From positions 1,488,001 to 1,552,000 of the forward strand of contig JAALGY010000061.1 in the NCBI GenBank assembly GCA_032358165.1: a stretch of 64,000 nucleotides of DNA. The letters are read 5' to 3'. A program made the position numbers and the translations under genes. This DNA comes from Diplosphaera chodatii (lineage: Eukaryota; Chlorophyta; Trebouxiophyceae; Prasiolales; Stichococcaceae). The notes under the pieces were generated by a model. That model worked only from the letters and a program-made list of their open reading frames with translations, was not told the DNA's origin and made no database searches. Below, one piece after another: positions 12,352 through 25,031 of this stretch (positions are counted from its first letter, which is position 1; every line of letters starts with the position of its first letter).

Positions 12352-13347
12352 ACAGGCGCACGTGCAGCAGCGCGTCAACCTGAAGAGCTGTTGATCTCCG
12401 CCATCAGCTCGGTAAACGGCTGGCGAAGTGAGGTCCCGTAGGGCTAGACCACCTAGAGTGAGGTGACCACCTGATGCATGATCAGCCGCAGGTGTAGCTG
12501 CCGAGCAAACGTATGGGTGCGTCTACAATATTCGAAAGCAATGATATAGGTCTTCATGCTGCTTGGTACGGACAGTTTGGTGGGACGTGCATGTGCACAT
12601 CAACAAACAGGATTAGTCATCGGACTTCGACGAGGATCTCCCACGTGCTGGCTGATGCGATCCCAGCAGTTCGTGTGTGCATGCGCCCATGTCAAGCCTG
12701 AGCTCACGAGTACATCACTGTTGGGCATGACATAGTCCTCGATCGTGCCGGATCTCTGGTGGTAGCATAGAAGGCTGTCAACAGCATTGCAGCGACCAAC
12801 AGCAGTACATTGCCAGCACGAGCTGCCCGCCATCACTGCTATATATGATGGCGGCCCCCATGTCTTGGCATGCATGGAGTACGTGGCAAAGGCTGTTCTT
12901 GGACGAGGTCCAGGCCGTTACATCGGTTTCTGGCTGGTGACTTGCACTGCACGAAGGGACTACTGATGCTGCGTGCGGAAATCTGATCATCAGCATGACT
13001 AACATGCAGCACTCAAGAGGCAACCACGCAGGAGCAAACCGAGCTACCCTGCGAGCATTGCTCATCAACGTCTATGCCTCTGAGGACAACCATTAAGGGC
13101 TCACAATACCTCGAGAGTGAGCCCATTCCCAAGGCCTTGGTCGCTGTTGTACACCTGGAAGAGCTGTCACGACTAATGGAATGCTGAGGCAGGCGAGTCA
13201 GTTCACGGGCTTCCTATCTGAGGAGCTGCAACTACATTGGCGTTCTGATCGCCCCACGAGCGATGCTGCACCCAAGCTGCCTGCTGCATCGTGGCCAGCA
13301 GCTCCAACCTTGCTGCAGCACGCTGCATGGGTCTTGTCCTGAGGAGT
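12352..13347. other. Intergenic region between bZIP D and bZIP C
   Basis: It should contain the promoter and 5' UTR of copy D and the 3' UTR of copy C. TTACA (minus-strand TGTAA) at about 12917 might be a polyadenylation signal for C, but it lies more than 400 bases past the stop. I see no supported gene. Confidence 0.4.
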
Positions 13348-16300
13348 CTAGCAGCTGTACTTTTCCGTCTCCTCACATGACACTCCGCCGGCGAGCCTGC
13401 CGCAGCAGGGCAGGTGCACCAGCCCGCCGCCCGCGGCCGCGTGCTGCTTCAGCACCGCCAGCGCCCCGTCGAGGGGGCTCAGCGCCTCCGGCCGCATCGC
13501 AGCGCCCTCTGCCATCAGGTCCTGCGGGCACGGCGCAGCAAACCTGGTCCATGGTCAGAAGACTGCAAGCCGCTGTCCTGGGTTTGGGGCTTGGCTTGCC
13601 GTACGACACCACCTCTCGATGTGGTCGTCTTTGAAGCCCAGACTGGTCCAGGGGCCCAAACACTCTGCTGATGAGCTGTTTTGAGACGTGATGACGGACG
13701 ACACCCACCTCAGCAGACTTCTCGCCGACGTCTGTCGCCAGCACTTCAATCAGCTCCGAGACGTCGGCCTTGATTGGATATGCCTGCACAGGCAGCAGCA
13801 GAAGGGTGAGGCGCATACATACGTAGCTATAATAGCGCCTCATATCATGACAGCTTGCGCCCCCTCACTTCTTTGGGCCAGCAGGAAAGCAGGGCAGAGT
13901 AGTGAACAGCAATCCTCACATGCACTTGCAGTGTCGCCGACTGCACAGGCGTGAGCACCTGTCAAGCCAATCATGCAGGTCAGTCAAGCATGTACTTAAA
14001 GCACACCCCAGTGCAGTTGGCGCATGTTGACTGCACGCAAGGAGCAGCACAAGAGCACAGTCAGTGCGCACGAGCGCAGCTGCATGCATTGTCAGTGAAA
14101 CAGGAGAAGGTGCTGTCACCTGCCGCCACACGCCAGCAATGAACTGGATGTGCAAGCCATGCTCCTGCACAAGCCAACACGCCCAGGTGTCATGTAATCA
14201 GGGATGTCAGACAGAGGGCCTCAACATCAAACAGAGAGAGCAACACCCCAAGCCCGCTGACAAGCAGAGCAGGCGCGCGGCAAGCATGCAGCATGCGGCA
14301 CGGGCAACGCACAGCTCGCAGCGTGTCGGCGAGCTCGTTGGTGTGCGTGACCAGCGTCTGCAGGTCCTCCAGCTCCAGGCCAGTGTGGCCGCCGATGCCG
14401 CACGCCTGCAGCCGGGACGGCCCGTCAGGGGTTCACCGACACGGGGCAGCACGGGCAGCCAATCGTCTCAATGGCTGGTCATGTCGAGAGGTGGTGGAGG
14501 TCGCTGCCGTCACTGCCGTCACTGCAGCAATGGGGGTTTGGACACCGATGGCAGCCTCTACAGTAAGGGTGACAATGGAAATGATGCCCCGAGCCGTGCG
14601 GGACCGGCAAGTGCGCAGCCTGTCTGGGGCCGTGCTGCAGCGGTCCGGCGCACCTGCACTTTGCCGGTGAGCTGCTGCCGGCGGACCAGCACCGCCCCCA
14701 GGTTCAGCAGGTACAGCCGGCGCAGCCCCAGCACCGCCTTGCGCTGCACCTGCAGCCGCAGCAAGCGCTCAGGGTTTAGAGCATCGCATCATTCCAAAGC
14801 ACCCAGTGTGTGCCAGACGCTCGAGCACCTTGCCAATGCTTGATAGTGTCAGAGTGCATCCGGACACAAATGCCTGCCATCACGTTGACTTGAGAGTCCA
14901 ATTGGAAGTCGGTGCCTTGATAGCTACACAGGGCCGCACCGGCGTGAACATGACCGCCCGCAGCAGCGCGGCGCCCGATGGCGCTGGCGTGGAACGCTGC
15001 TTTCTCATGCTCGAATGCTTCGCCTGTTGTCAGGCAGCAGCAGCCACAACACTCAGCCCTGCAGCTGGTGCCTCCATCCCAGCTGGCTGGCAGCAAGGTA
15101 AGGAAAGCTGGATGGATGCGTATCACGGTGCTCAACAGCATGGCTGCTGGAGTGTTGAAGTCGACGCACATGGTGGTCGGGGTGCTTCAGGCCGATGGTC
15201 GCATGCAGGTGCCAGCCCTCCACCACCAGCCTCGCCTGCGCAGGGCCGCCAACAGGCATCAGCCCCAGGCTGGCATCAAGGCTGCATGCTTGCTATGCAA
15301 CTGCTGGCTGTTTACCAACGCCCGAGTCTGGAGCGACACCACCCAAACAGCTGCGTGCTGTCACGGAGAGATAGCACGGAGGCATATGCAGCACCGGCAG
15401 AAAAGCGGCTGATCCCACCAGGCGCTGGAGCGCGGGGCACTCCGGGGGCGACGCCGGCGTCGCCTCCAGCAGCAGCTCCGCGAACGCCGCGATGTAGCGC
15501 TGCCACAGCGCGGCGAACTCGTCCGCAGGCATGTTCTCCACCTGCAGCGGGGAGCCGCAAAGTGAGCAGACCGGCCGCAACGGCTTGTGCAACCCCAGCA
15601 GCGACTCCAACGGTGCACAGGCTGCTGCTACAGATGACACGTCAGCACGGAGATGACGGCCACAAGTGCTTGTCGATGCACGCCACTCTGCAGTGGGGGT
15701 TGACAGCAACCAGTCGGCAGTGCTGCCACACCTGCTCCCGCGGCAGCTCGAGCGGCGGCCCGGGCCCCACGCTGACGGTGATGACCTCGCCCAGCCCGAT
15801 GAAGTCGATCAGCAGCCGCTTCGTGTGCTCGTCCAGCCACCACGCCCAGTCTGCATCTGCCCATACGGGACACCACAACAGGTTGACCCCCGTCACATGC
15901 TTGTATCCGCTGTCGGGTTCCGACAAAAGATCTGCCAGGGCAGATCACACTCACCGAGCACCACGCTCGGCGGAGCGGGCAGGCCGTCCGGCTCTGTTGC
16001 CGCCTGCGGCAGCTGCTTCTCCAGCAGCTGGTTGCGCATCGCCATGCTCTCCTGCAGGGTCGGCCACAGCAGCATGTGGCGGCGGCGGGTGACTCTCAAT
16101 GCGCCACGGCTGCAACACGGTCCGAAAACATCGAAGACAGGGGCCATTCCCAGGCACAAGCCTGCTGAGCTTCCCACCTTCTTCATGTGCAGCGTGCGCA
16201 GCTCAGCAGACAGCTCAGCGATCTTCTGCTCCGCTTCCTGCAGCCGCGTCTGCGGCCAGAATCATCGTGAAGTGCTTTGACAGCTGGGTATCGGAAATCA

Positions 16301-16975
16301 AAGATGCCTTTATGTATTCGCCACCTGCAAATGGCTGCTGTGTGCACATGCAGTTGCCTGCCCTTGGCCGGGAATCCCAGTCCCACCTTTTGCCGCTCGC
16401 GGTACCGCTGCTGCGCGTTCTTGGCATTCGCTTTTGTTTTGCCACCCTTCCCGCCGGTGCCCACTGCCGCCCACAAATCAACCTGCGGCCGCAGCCTTCA
16501 AGTGTACAGTGACACGCAAAATGCTGCTGCTGTGCACACACCCATACAATCGCACGACGATCCTCCTGCTGGGTCGGCAACCTGCAGCACCTCATCAAGC
16601 TCTCCTGATGTGCTGGACCGCGGCTCAGCCATGGCCGCAGCAGCATCACGGTGCTGCTCAACCTGCTGCGGCTGCGGCGCATCTGCAGGCGGTGCTGTAA
16701 TCCCGAGGAGCCGTCTGATATCATCCTGCAGATAAGTTTGCGATGTGGCGGGTTCGTCTCCAGTATGCACCGCATGCCGCAGCAAGTTTGACAAACATGG
16801 CCAGTGACAGGGGTGCGCCGCAGCCGGACAGCCTCACCTCGCTCATCAGACTGTCTAGCTTCCAGTTTTGCCCATCATGCGTCGACTGCTGCGGGCCATG
16901 AGGCTGTGGCACAGCAGACTGCCAGGCATCGAACTGCGCCACCGCAGCGCTATGCTCATACGCCAGCGGCGACAT
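13348..16975 (-). CDS. bZIP transcription factor, cluster copy C
   Basis: Twin of copy D, with the same exon plan: 16975-16838, 16735-~16590, 16482-16387, 16249-16178, 16051-15955, 15850-15732, 15541-15419, 15235-15170, ~14998-14938, ~14772-14654, 14405-14313, 14164-14120, 13958-13920, 13783-13709, 13521-13348. It starts MSPLAYEHSAAVAQFDAWQS. The basic region is KANAKNAQQRYRERQK and the zipper TRLQEAEQKIAELSAELRTL. The conserved post-zipper blocks include WLDEHTKRLLIDFIGLGEVI, FAALWQRYIAAFAELLLEA, LGLRRLYLLNLGAVLVRRQQ and VWRQ/VLTPVQSATLQVH. It ends ...LAGGVSCEETEKYSC. As in D, Ala replaces the invariant basic-region Asn. The acceptor of the exon near 14772 looks weak (CCCTGAG), so that edge is uncertain. 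All reading frames needed are open, so it appears intact. Confidence 0.78.
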
Positions 16976-17846
16976 GGCTCACTGCAGCAGCGCTTCAGAT
17001 GTGCACGCGCTATCGCTCGCTTGTTTCACAACCGTGCACGGCTGCCAGAGTGGGGTCTGCAATCTTGGGAGCTCTCGCAGTGGGCAGCTCAAGTATACAA
17101 TCAGGCTCAACGCAGCTGCTGAGCACACGAACACGTCTGTCAGGCGATCACAGATGATGATGTAGGCCTACCCGCCTGCGAGCAGCCACTTCAGTGCAGA
17201 AGTTGAGAAGTGCACTTCAAGGAGCAGAGATTGGTCATCATCACATCGGAAGAAAGACCTTGCACGTGCCGGAGCACTTCTTTTGCAGGTGCAGCACGGG
17301 AGCGCGCATGTGAATCTCAGCTTCTAATCAGTATGCTTCCTCCGATCGGAGCCAGACATCCCAGGTCATCTGCTGCAGTCTCCGGTCCTGGTGGACTGTT
17401 TGCCCGAGATCGTTGGCGCTTCGCCAGCATGCCACTCGCGTACTCGTCTCACTGCCACTTCTAGACATCCAACCCTTTGCAGGCATACATGTGTGCAGAA
17501 ATGATTGCAGGCAGCATGCCCGACATTGTCACGCAATTCGCATATGGGCCTTTGACCAAATGTTCGAAACCTTGGGTGCACTCCACATAAAGAGCATCCA
17601 TGCACCACTCGAAGCAGGATACATCCGTACTCTGTGAGTAGCACTCCGTGAGAACCAACAGCAGTCCGTGAGCACCAATTGAAACAGGCTCTGTGCTCTG
17701 TGCGGCGGCGCATATGCCGTCACAGCATGGTGGATCGCTCCTCCGCAACCAGGAGTTTGCATGCAGATGGTCAGCACTCAGCATGCTGCGCCACCAGCCA
17801 GCAGCCCACTCGTGTGTTGGGTGGTGACGTCCGCGGCTGGTCCGCC
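16976..17846. other. Intergenic region upstream of bZIP C
   Basis: It should hold the promoter of bZIP C and the 3' UTR of the secreted-protein gene. No conserved protein motif or RNA gene is evident. An AGTATACAAT sequence near 17092 is a weak candidate core element. Confidence 0.4.
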
Positions 17847-20072
17847 TCAGCCCAGCAGACTGGTGACCTTTCCAGCAAGCGAGCTGGCAGTGGCGGCAGC
17901 TTGAGTGCCCGCCTGGGAGCCTGCGCTGTTGGCGGAGGCCGACAGGACGTTCGCCAGCTTGACGTAATCTGCGTCGCAGCCAGTTTCCCTTGGGGCTCAC
18001 TCCGCATATACGATGTGTCAGCCTCAGATGTTACAAGTTGTGAGTAGCGTGGCAACACAAGTCCGGCGCACACGGGCCGGCTGCACGACAGTGGCACGGG
18101 CAGCCAGACCAAGAATGTGCAGCTGCGGGCCGCACAGCAGCAGCTGGGCGCACCATTGATGGTCGTGGCGACGAGCCTCACGAGCACTCGGTCTGCGCCG
18201 TCCACATTCACAGTCTTCTTTAGTGTCGCGCTGTCCAAATGCAAACCAATGCCTGCACATGTAGGCACGTGGCATCTGGATCCGTCAGCAATGATTTATG
18301 CGCTGGACACGACCGGCAGCTGTTGGTCAGCCCAGCTTACGGCAAACGATGCTTGCCGGAAGCCCGGGCAGTCGGGCAGGTGCGCACCCTTGAAGACGGC
18401 CTGGAAGTCGAGCAGCTGCGAGAAGCCCTGAACGAAGCCCAGGTTGAGCACGCCGCCGCCCAGAGCGTCGAGTATCGGCGCCAGAGCATCCGTGACGCTG
18501 CCTGCGCATGTGACCACGCAAACGTGCCGGGTGACCGCTGGGGCACTGGCCCATTGCGGGCATTTACAGGCCTGCAGGTGCCCACAGCTCATTTGCATGG
18601 TGCTTTGCTCCGGGCGGCCTCCGTGCCTTTGTTCAGGAGCGTCTGCAGACCCTTCACCACGCTCTTGATGAGTTTGTTGGCCGAGGCTCCCTGCGATGTC
18701 AGCTTCCCCAGCTTGCCGCCCACCTGCAGCGGGGTGCAAGCCGAGGCATCAGCAATGACCCCATCCGGCAGGTGATCAATATCGACACAAGTATCTGCAT
18801 CTTTTGTGGCATGTACTCGTGCATGCGGATGCAATGCGCATGTGGCGGCAGTCGCACGAGGATGGAATTGATGGCGGTGTTTGAGACGCCCAGGCCAGCC
18901 AGGCTGGACACCAGGAACTTGGCGAGCGGCACCTCACCCACGACCTCATCCAGCTCGCTGTCGAGGCCCAGGTCCTTGACCTCTCCAACCAGATCGGCAA
19001 CCACCTGGAGCAAGCTTTTACATCGTCAGGCCCTAGGGGTGTGGTTGCATCATCACCCCGCGGTGCCCATGTGATGAGCAACGTTGGCGACTGTGTGAAA
19101 CTGCAGGTCCTCACACCCGGAACAGGAAGTCAAGCTGATATTGTGTCAGATATGAATGATGCACACCTTCAGGATGCTGGTAGCCTGGGTATTGTTCAGC
19201 GCCTGCAGCTGCCGGCGCGGGCTGCCTGCGCCGTCATCAACGTACCGCCGCAGAGGCTGGTCCAACGGCCGTGCGGCATGCGAGACCGTGGTACCTGCCA
19301 AGCATGTACCAGCGTGAACGCCTGATATTGGCTGCAGTGCAGGAATCCAGGGGGCCAGTGCACTGCGGCGGCAGGCGGCCGTCACAAGCAGTAGCTGCGT
19401 ACGATGGCTGTGCCGGGAAGCTGGGACGCCGACGATGCGCCGTCGTGGACAGCCGAAAACATATACGGACTTTCCTAAAACGTCCGCTTGAGAAGCAAAA
19501 GACTGCAGCAGCAATCCGTCGGGTAGATAGATGGGCGGTAAACGTCACAGTATGCACCGCTTTGGTGACGTCGAGCTCATCACGACTGATATTAGGGTGT
19601 GATAAAAGTTCTACAGGCCTCTGGCGTCGAGGTCTGCTGCAAACAGCACATCAGCAGCAGCATCTACCCAAGCTGTTTGTCCGACAACCTGCCTGAAGCT
19701 TAAGAACACGGCAGGGACGACACAAGCCGTCCTGATTGCACTCCCCCTGGGATCTGTAGCAACAGTTACACGATGTGTGCGAACTGTGGATCGCAACATG
19801 ATCGCACGGCATGAAAAACAAGAGCTGCAGAGGGAGCCATCACCCGCGACGTTTCGTACCGCTAGGCCGTCGCTCCACCACATTGGGGGCTGGGCATCGG
19901 AATCATCGGTATATATCGGATCGGTACTTTGAGAGTTCTTGTTCACATCTCAAGGGTCGAGCGCTGCGCAGGCGCTGCCAGCAACGCGGCATGCCGAAGG
20001 TGCCAGTGCAGCTGGCCACCTGGTCGGCTCACCTAGCAACAGCACGGCGCACGCAATTGCAAAGACCGTCAT
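17847..20072 (-). CDS. Small secreted protein of unknown function
   Basis: Exon 1 (20072 to about 20033) encodes MTVFAIACAVLLLG and ends at a GTGAGC donor. It joins in phase to exon 2 (19294-19167), giving a signal peptide with a likely cleavage after VSHA. Later exons read VVADLVGEVKDLGLDSELDE (about 19005-18860), VGGKLGKLTSQGASANKLIK (about 18720), ALAPILDALGGGVLNLGFVQ (about 18500-18330), a cysteine-rich exon with CCCAARSC (about 18220-18060), and a last exon DYVKLANVLSASANSAGSQA ending VTSLLG and stop at 17847. The middle part is amphipathic and rich in Leu, Gly and Val. I recognise no family. It lies between bZIP copies C and B on the same strand. Confidence 0.6.
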
Positions 20073-20602
20073 CCTCGTTCCGCGTGCCGCCAGCAAATCC
20101 TTATCTTGAAGGTGCCTGGCAGCGCGAGGCAAGATGTGTCTGCACAGCAGCCCACGCTGTTTAAGTACGGAAATGATCCCGCCTTCTTCGCAAGCTCCTT
20201 TCGTGCAGTAGGCGTCCAGTTGACTCTTCAATGTCCTGCGGTTGGTGGGTCGGCGGCATGGTGCAGTCAGGAAGACCAGCCATGCTGGAGAGACAACAGG
20301 ACGAAGCGACTATAGCGTCCGATATCAGCGACCTAGATGTGCAACTGCGGCAATCAATACAGCAGCCAAGATTGCCAGTATCGATAGCTACTCGCCGTTG
20401 CGCATCAATGCATGCTGCTGCACGGTTGTGTTGCACAGCTTGTGCATCTGCAAAACACTGTGCAATACCAAGACGAAGTTCCGCCCAGCCCCAAACCACG
20501 CTTCACGTACGGAGACAAGGAAGAAACGAAGCGCGATCAACGCCTGCATCAAGCTCGCAGTTGGGGACACCTGCCAGCAGCTGCGACAGGCTTCTCAAAG
20601 CG
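20073..20602. other. Intergenic region between secreted protein and bZIP B
   Basis: About 0.5 kb that should contain the promoter of the secreted-protein gene and the 3' UTR of bZIP B. Nothing else is supported. Confidence 0.4.
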
Positions 20603-23600
20603 TCAGTGGGCTATGCTGCGCTCGCTGCCGTGGCTGAGCTCGCCCTGCGCCAGGCACTGCGGCACCATGGCGAGCGCCGCGTCCAGCGGCCGGATGTCCT
20701 CCTCCGGCGTGGCGGCGGCCTCCGCCATGAGCTCCGCGTAGGTCGGCTGCCCCGACTCGGCTGCCAGCACCTCCAGCACGGCCATGGTGTCCGCCTTGGA
20801 GGGGTACGACTGCAGGGGAGCAATGTGGGTGCTCAGGTACCTGCTGGAGCCATGCGTTGGGTTCGCCTCCTTTGTTCCGGCAGAAAAGGGTTGCGGACAA
20901 TAGACGGAGCTCTCGCCAGGGATTGCCCCGTGAATGGCTGATGACATGCAAACATGGGTTACACAGCAGACAGCAGGAGGTGGGAGTACCTGGAGCATGA
21001 GGCTGGCGGCCTGGAAGGGCGACAGCACCTGCCGCCACACGCACAGCTGGAACTGGCACCACAGGCTGTGCTCCTGCAGTCGGCAAGAAAGGCGAAGCTC
21101 TTCAGCTGGCCGATGTCATAAACTCGAACACCCTCTCTGCAGGTGCTTGCAAGCTTGGCATTGATCATACGATGATCAACAGGGAGCTCTGCTGGTTAAC
21201 AGTGCAGTAAGGTACAAATGAGAACCCTTTCAACACGCACCTCGCGCAACACATTGCGCAGGTCATCCGCATGCTCAATGCCCGTCAGCCGGCTGTCTGT
21301 TCCCGTCTGCACATTGGAAGCCCGACCTTTCAACAACACTGTGTGTTGTACTGCAGGGATGATGGCGACCGGCATGATGTTCGTGCAGCATGTTTGCAGC
21401 TGGCACCTCTGCACGATTGACAGCAACAGCGGCCAGGGGCCAAGGTGCCACACGGGGTTTTTTTTATTGTTCCAACAGTGTGTAGTTTGACCACCTCTTG
21501 CATGCCAACATCCGTTTTCCATGCCAACAAATCGCAGACTGCTGCTGAGTTTCGCATGCTGGAGCCCACCTGGATGGCTGCCATGAGCCGCTCGCGGCGC
21601 GCCACCATGCCGGCCAGGTTCCGCACATACAGCTTCCGCAGCTCCAGCAGCACCTTACGCTGCGGGACATGACACACCCGTTCGCATGCCGCCAGGTACC
21701 TCGTGTACTCATTGATCCTGCACGCCCCACGGCCTCCGCGATGTTCAGGTGCAAGGTACCGTCCTCTCAACAGATGCGCTGCCAGTGGCGTACACCATGA
21801 GCAAAATGTGCGCTGCCGCAGGCTGTCTGCTTGCTTGTTCGTGCCCCGACCCCGCAAACTGCCGCATCGGGACCTGCTCAATGCCGGCCATGTTTTGCTC
21901 ACCTGCTGCGGCCGCAGGTTCAGCATGCGCAGCGCCTCGGCGGCGCCGCGCTGCCGGCCGTTGGCGCCCGACAGCGCGGTGTGCATGTGCATCGCGTGCG
22001 CCCACTCGGGGCGCGCCAGCACCATGGTGCACTGGAAGCGGAACGCCTCCAGCAGCAGCGCGGCCTGCAGCCGCCACAGATACTGCTGTCAGCGGCCGTA
22101 AAGTCAACACGATTGCGCGTTGGTGTACACTATCAGCAGGTTGGCTGTGCAGACAGCGGCGGGTCGGCAGCTAGGGCCGAGAGCATCTGCAGCCACTTAT
22201 GGGAGCTGCTTGTGCAGCCAGCACACAGCAGCGTTCAGGACTGGCCGGCCTGGGGCCGCTGTCTTGCGCGACGCTGGGCAACCGCAGGCAGGGGGGCTCA
22301 CCACACGCTTGCCGGCGGGGGAGGTGGGGTCATCGGCGCCGGGCGCGATCAGCGCCTCCGCAAAGGCGTTGATGTACTGCTGCCAGGTGCGCTGGTACTC
22401 CTGCTGCCCCATGTCCACCACCTGTCAGATGGGCAGTGACACCACGCTGATCATTGACAAAGGCGGCGTCAGCTTTCGTGATGTTGAGCAGTGGAGACAG
22501 AGGCAGGCATGTCCTGGCAGCCGCAGCAGCAGGGCTCGGGGTACCACAGGCTGCCGTGCCCCGTCCTGGCAGACGCACATTGACGACATGCAGCTGCCTC
22601 ACCTGCTGCTGCGTGAGCACCACTGTCGGCAGCCCCGGCCGCACGCTGACCGTGACAGTGGGCCCCAGCCCCAGCATGTCCTCCAGCAGCAGCCGTGTCG
22701 GCGCGTCCAGCCACCTGCCAAGGACAGCACCTCATCTTCAGGAACACAGCAACACGAAGAAACTTCGGCAGTGCAAGGCCGCCATGCTGCTGAGCCCGAG
22801 CACACCCTCCAACAGATGGAAGTTTGTGCAAACTTCTGCTCAGCAGCCTCGAAGCTTGCAGTGTGGTGGAAACGCCTAAAATTGAATACCCCTCGCCGCC
22901 CAAAGAATGCTGCAATTTGCCTAGGCATCTGGCCACAGGTGCACAGTCAGTGGAGCGGATGGCGCACCAGGCCGCCGGCGCCGCCTGCACGACCGACGCG
23001 CCGCTGCTGGCCGCCTGCGCCGCACGCATGCCCACCAGCTTCTCCAGCAGCGAGTTGCGCAGCGCCAGCGACTCCTGCGCAGACGCGGATGCCGTCGGGC
23101 ACAGCATCGCACCATTGCTCACTGGCTATGCAATGTCCGGACCAGAGAGCAGAAGCAGGTCATATTCCCGGATGTTCGGCACTTTTTGGTTACGCAGCCA
23201 TTTGAGTCGGGTCTCAGATCCGGAGCTCACCTTCTGCATCTGCAGCGTGCGGATCTGCTCTGTGAGCTCCGCTACCCTCTGATCCGACTCCGCGAGCTTC
23301 GCCTGCGATACGACACCAACATGCCCACTTCAGCGCACTGCACCAACAGCGGAGCTGCGGAGCAATGTTTACGAAAGAATGGGGCGTGGTGCAGCTTAAG
23401 CCGGCATCGCAATGGCAGCGGCAGCGGCAGCAACTGCGGGGTTTGAGTCAGCAGTCACCCGCTGCTTCTCCCGGTAGCGGCGCTGCGCCGAGCGGTTGTG
23501 CTGCCGCATCTTGTTGGCGGCCGCCTTGCTGCGCTGCGCCTCCGCCGGATCGCCCTCGTCATCCTCCTGCTTCACTGCCGCCAGCGAGCCCTGCATTCGG

Positions 23601-24342
23601 TGCGAACCGAGGGGTCCATGACTCTGGATCCGGGCGTACTAAGCCTCTGTTGGACACCGTCATCGCGTCCGTGCTGCCAGTGCAGAATGAAAAGGTGGGG
23701 TCCAGCAAGCTGCAACAGCAGCAGCGAAGCCCGTGAGCAGACCTGCAGGCTGTCCTGGCCGCTGCTGGAGTTGGTGCGGGCGCTGCTGCTGCGGCGGTCC
23801 AGCTCCGGCGGCGACACAGCGTCCCCGCTGCCGCCCGCCGCCGGGGGGGACGGGCGGTAGTGGTGCACGGTGTCGTGGGAGCTGGTGCGCGTGGTGCTGC
23901 CGTCCTGCTGCCAGGGGCCCGGCTGCTGCCAGTGGCCAGGCTGCGAGACCGCCGACGGCGTCGGCTGCGCCGGGTAGTGCAGCTGCGCTTGCGACATGGT
24001 GTAGCGAGCCATGGCGGCCTCGTCCTGCAAGACCCGGCGCGGTTGTTACGGTGCACACACTCACATAGGGTGTCGTGCGTTGCATAACGTGTGGTGAGCC
24101 AGCTGTGTCAGACAGGGCAGCTTGCCAGCTGCCGGTTGCACCTTTAGGCCCTGTGTCGTCTGCGGCCACGCCGGCGGGTGCACATACTGGGCCTGGCTGT
24201 AGCTGTCGGGTGGCTGGAAGCCCAGCGGCGGGCAGGGCGGCGTCGCCGGGGTGAGTAATGTGCTGAATTCACCGAGTGGCTGGTCCAGAAAGGCGAGGGC
24301 GTCGGGCTGCTGGTGACCATACGGCCTGGGGCCCGACATCAT
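20603..24342 (-). CDS. bZIP transcription factor, cluster copy B
   Basis: About 550 residues. Approximate exons: 24342-24147, 24028-23744, 23592-23457, 23304-23233, 23074-22965, 22716-22604, 22423-22300, 22068-21901, 21665-21572, 21308-21240, 21073-20990, 20812-20603. The N-terminus is Pro/Gln-rich. The basic region is MRQHNRSAQRRYREKQR, keeping the N-x7-R signature in a Pap1-like NRxAQxxYR form. The zipper exon is AKLAESDQRVAELTEQIRTL. Post-zipper blocks are ESLALRNSLLEKLVGM, WLDAPTRLLLEDMLGLG, YQRTWQQYINAFAEALI, LLELRKLYVRNLAGMVARRE, and VWRQVLSPFQAASLMLQ in a single exon (C and D split it). It ends GELSHGSERSIAH. It is a likely nuclear regulator with a standard basic region, so it should bind DNA. 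Confidence 0.8.
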
Positions 24343-25031
24343 CGTGCAGCAAGATACGACAGGTTGATGAGGACAAGCTGGCGCAACAGAAGCAGCAGGC
24401 TGTGCTCAGGATCCAACAGTGGAGTTCGCTGAGGCACCCATGTAGTAGTGCACGATCCGCTGTGCTTGCTGTGGTTGCGCGGGCGGCCCCGACACCCAGT
24501 GTCAAGCTGTATAGCTTTCCGTTCCAGACCCTAGCGCGGGCGCAGGGTTGGTGTGCTTGATGCGGTTCGGGTTTGTGTTGTGGCCGTGACGTCAGTGCCC
24601 GCCATCTGGCATCTGGGGCACATGGGTAGTAAAGGATGAGTAGTGCTGTTGGATCGACTGAAAGGGTCCCACACCAGGAAAGGGGCGTCAACCGCCGGAA
24701 GGGGAAGGGAAGGCAGTTTGACAGCAAGCCAGGTCAGAAACATGTTACAGTAGATGGTTCCGGCTCGTAAACATCCTGTGAAAACAAGTGTGCATTCGGC
24801 TTTTCCGAGTCAAGCAGAAGCTGCAGCATCAAAATGTTCAGGTGGAGAACAGGTGCTGCATGCGCCAGATACCAAACACTTCATGCTGATCAACCCTGCT
24901 GAAGCCTGAGATCGAAGGGATACAACACCAATTCGCTTGCGTCTTCAATGCATGTGTCATGTAACTGTACACCAGCGCCTGTTGTCGAGCCACTGCGAGC
25001 TACAACAGCGTCAGGGCCTTTGATCACGGCC
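24343..25031. other. Intergenic region between bZIP B and bZIP A
   Basis: Promoter and 5' UTR of bZIP B and 3' UTR of bZIP A. It contains a candidate polyadenylation signal at 24745-24749. No gene is supported. Confidence 0.4.
24745..24749 (-). terminator. Candidate TGTAA polyadenylation signal for bZIP A
   Basis: TTACA on the plus strand, TGTAA on the minus strand, about 285 bases past the bZIP A stop. TGTAA is the usual green-algal poly(A) signal. The motif is short, so chance occurrence is possible. Confidence 0.35.

Noticed and set aside
14806..16092. Plus-strand open frame of 428 codons
   Set aside because: It is antisense to bZIP copy C and crosses its exons and introns. Its composition (Arg/Ala/Pro/Ser-rich, no motif) is what GC-rich antisense DNA gives.
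22120..23205. Plus-strand open frame of 361 codons
   Set aside because: Antisense to bZIP copy B exons; no recognisable domain.
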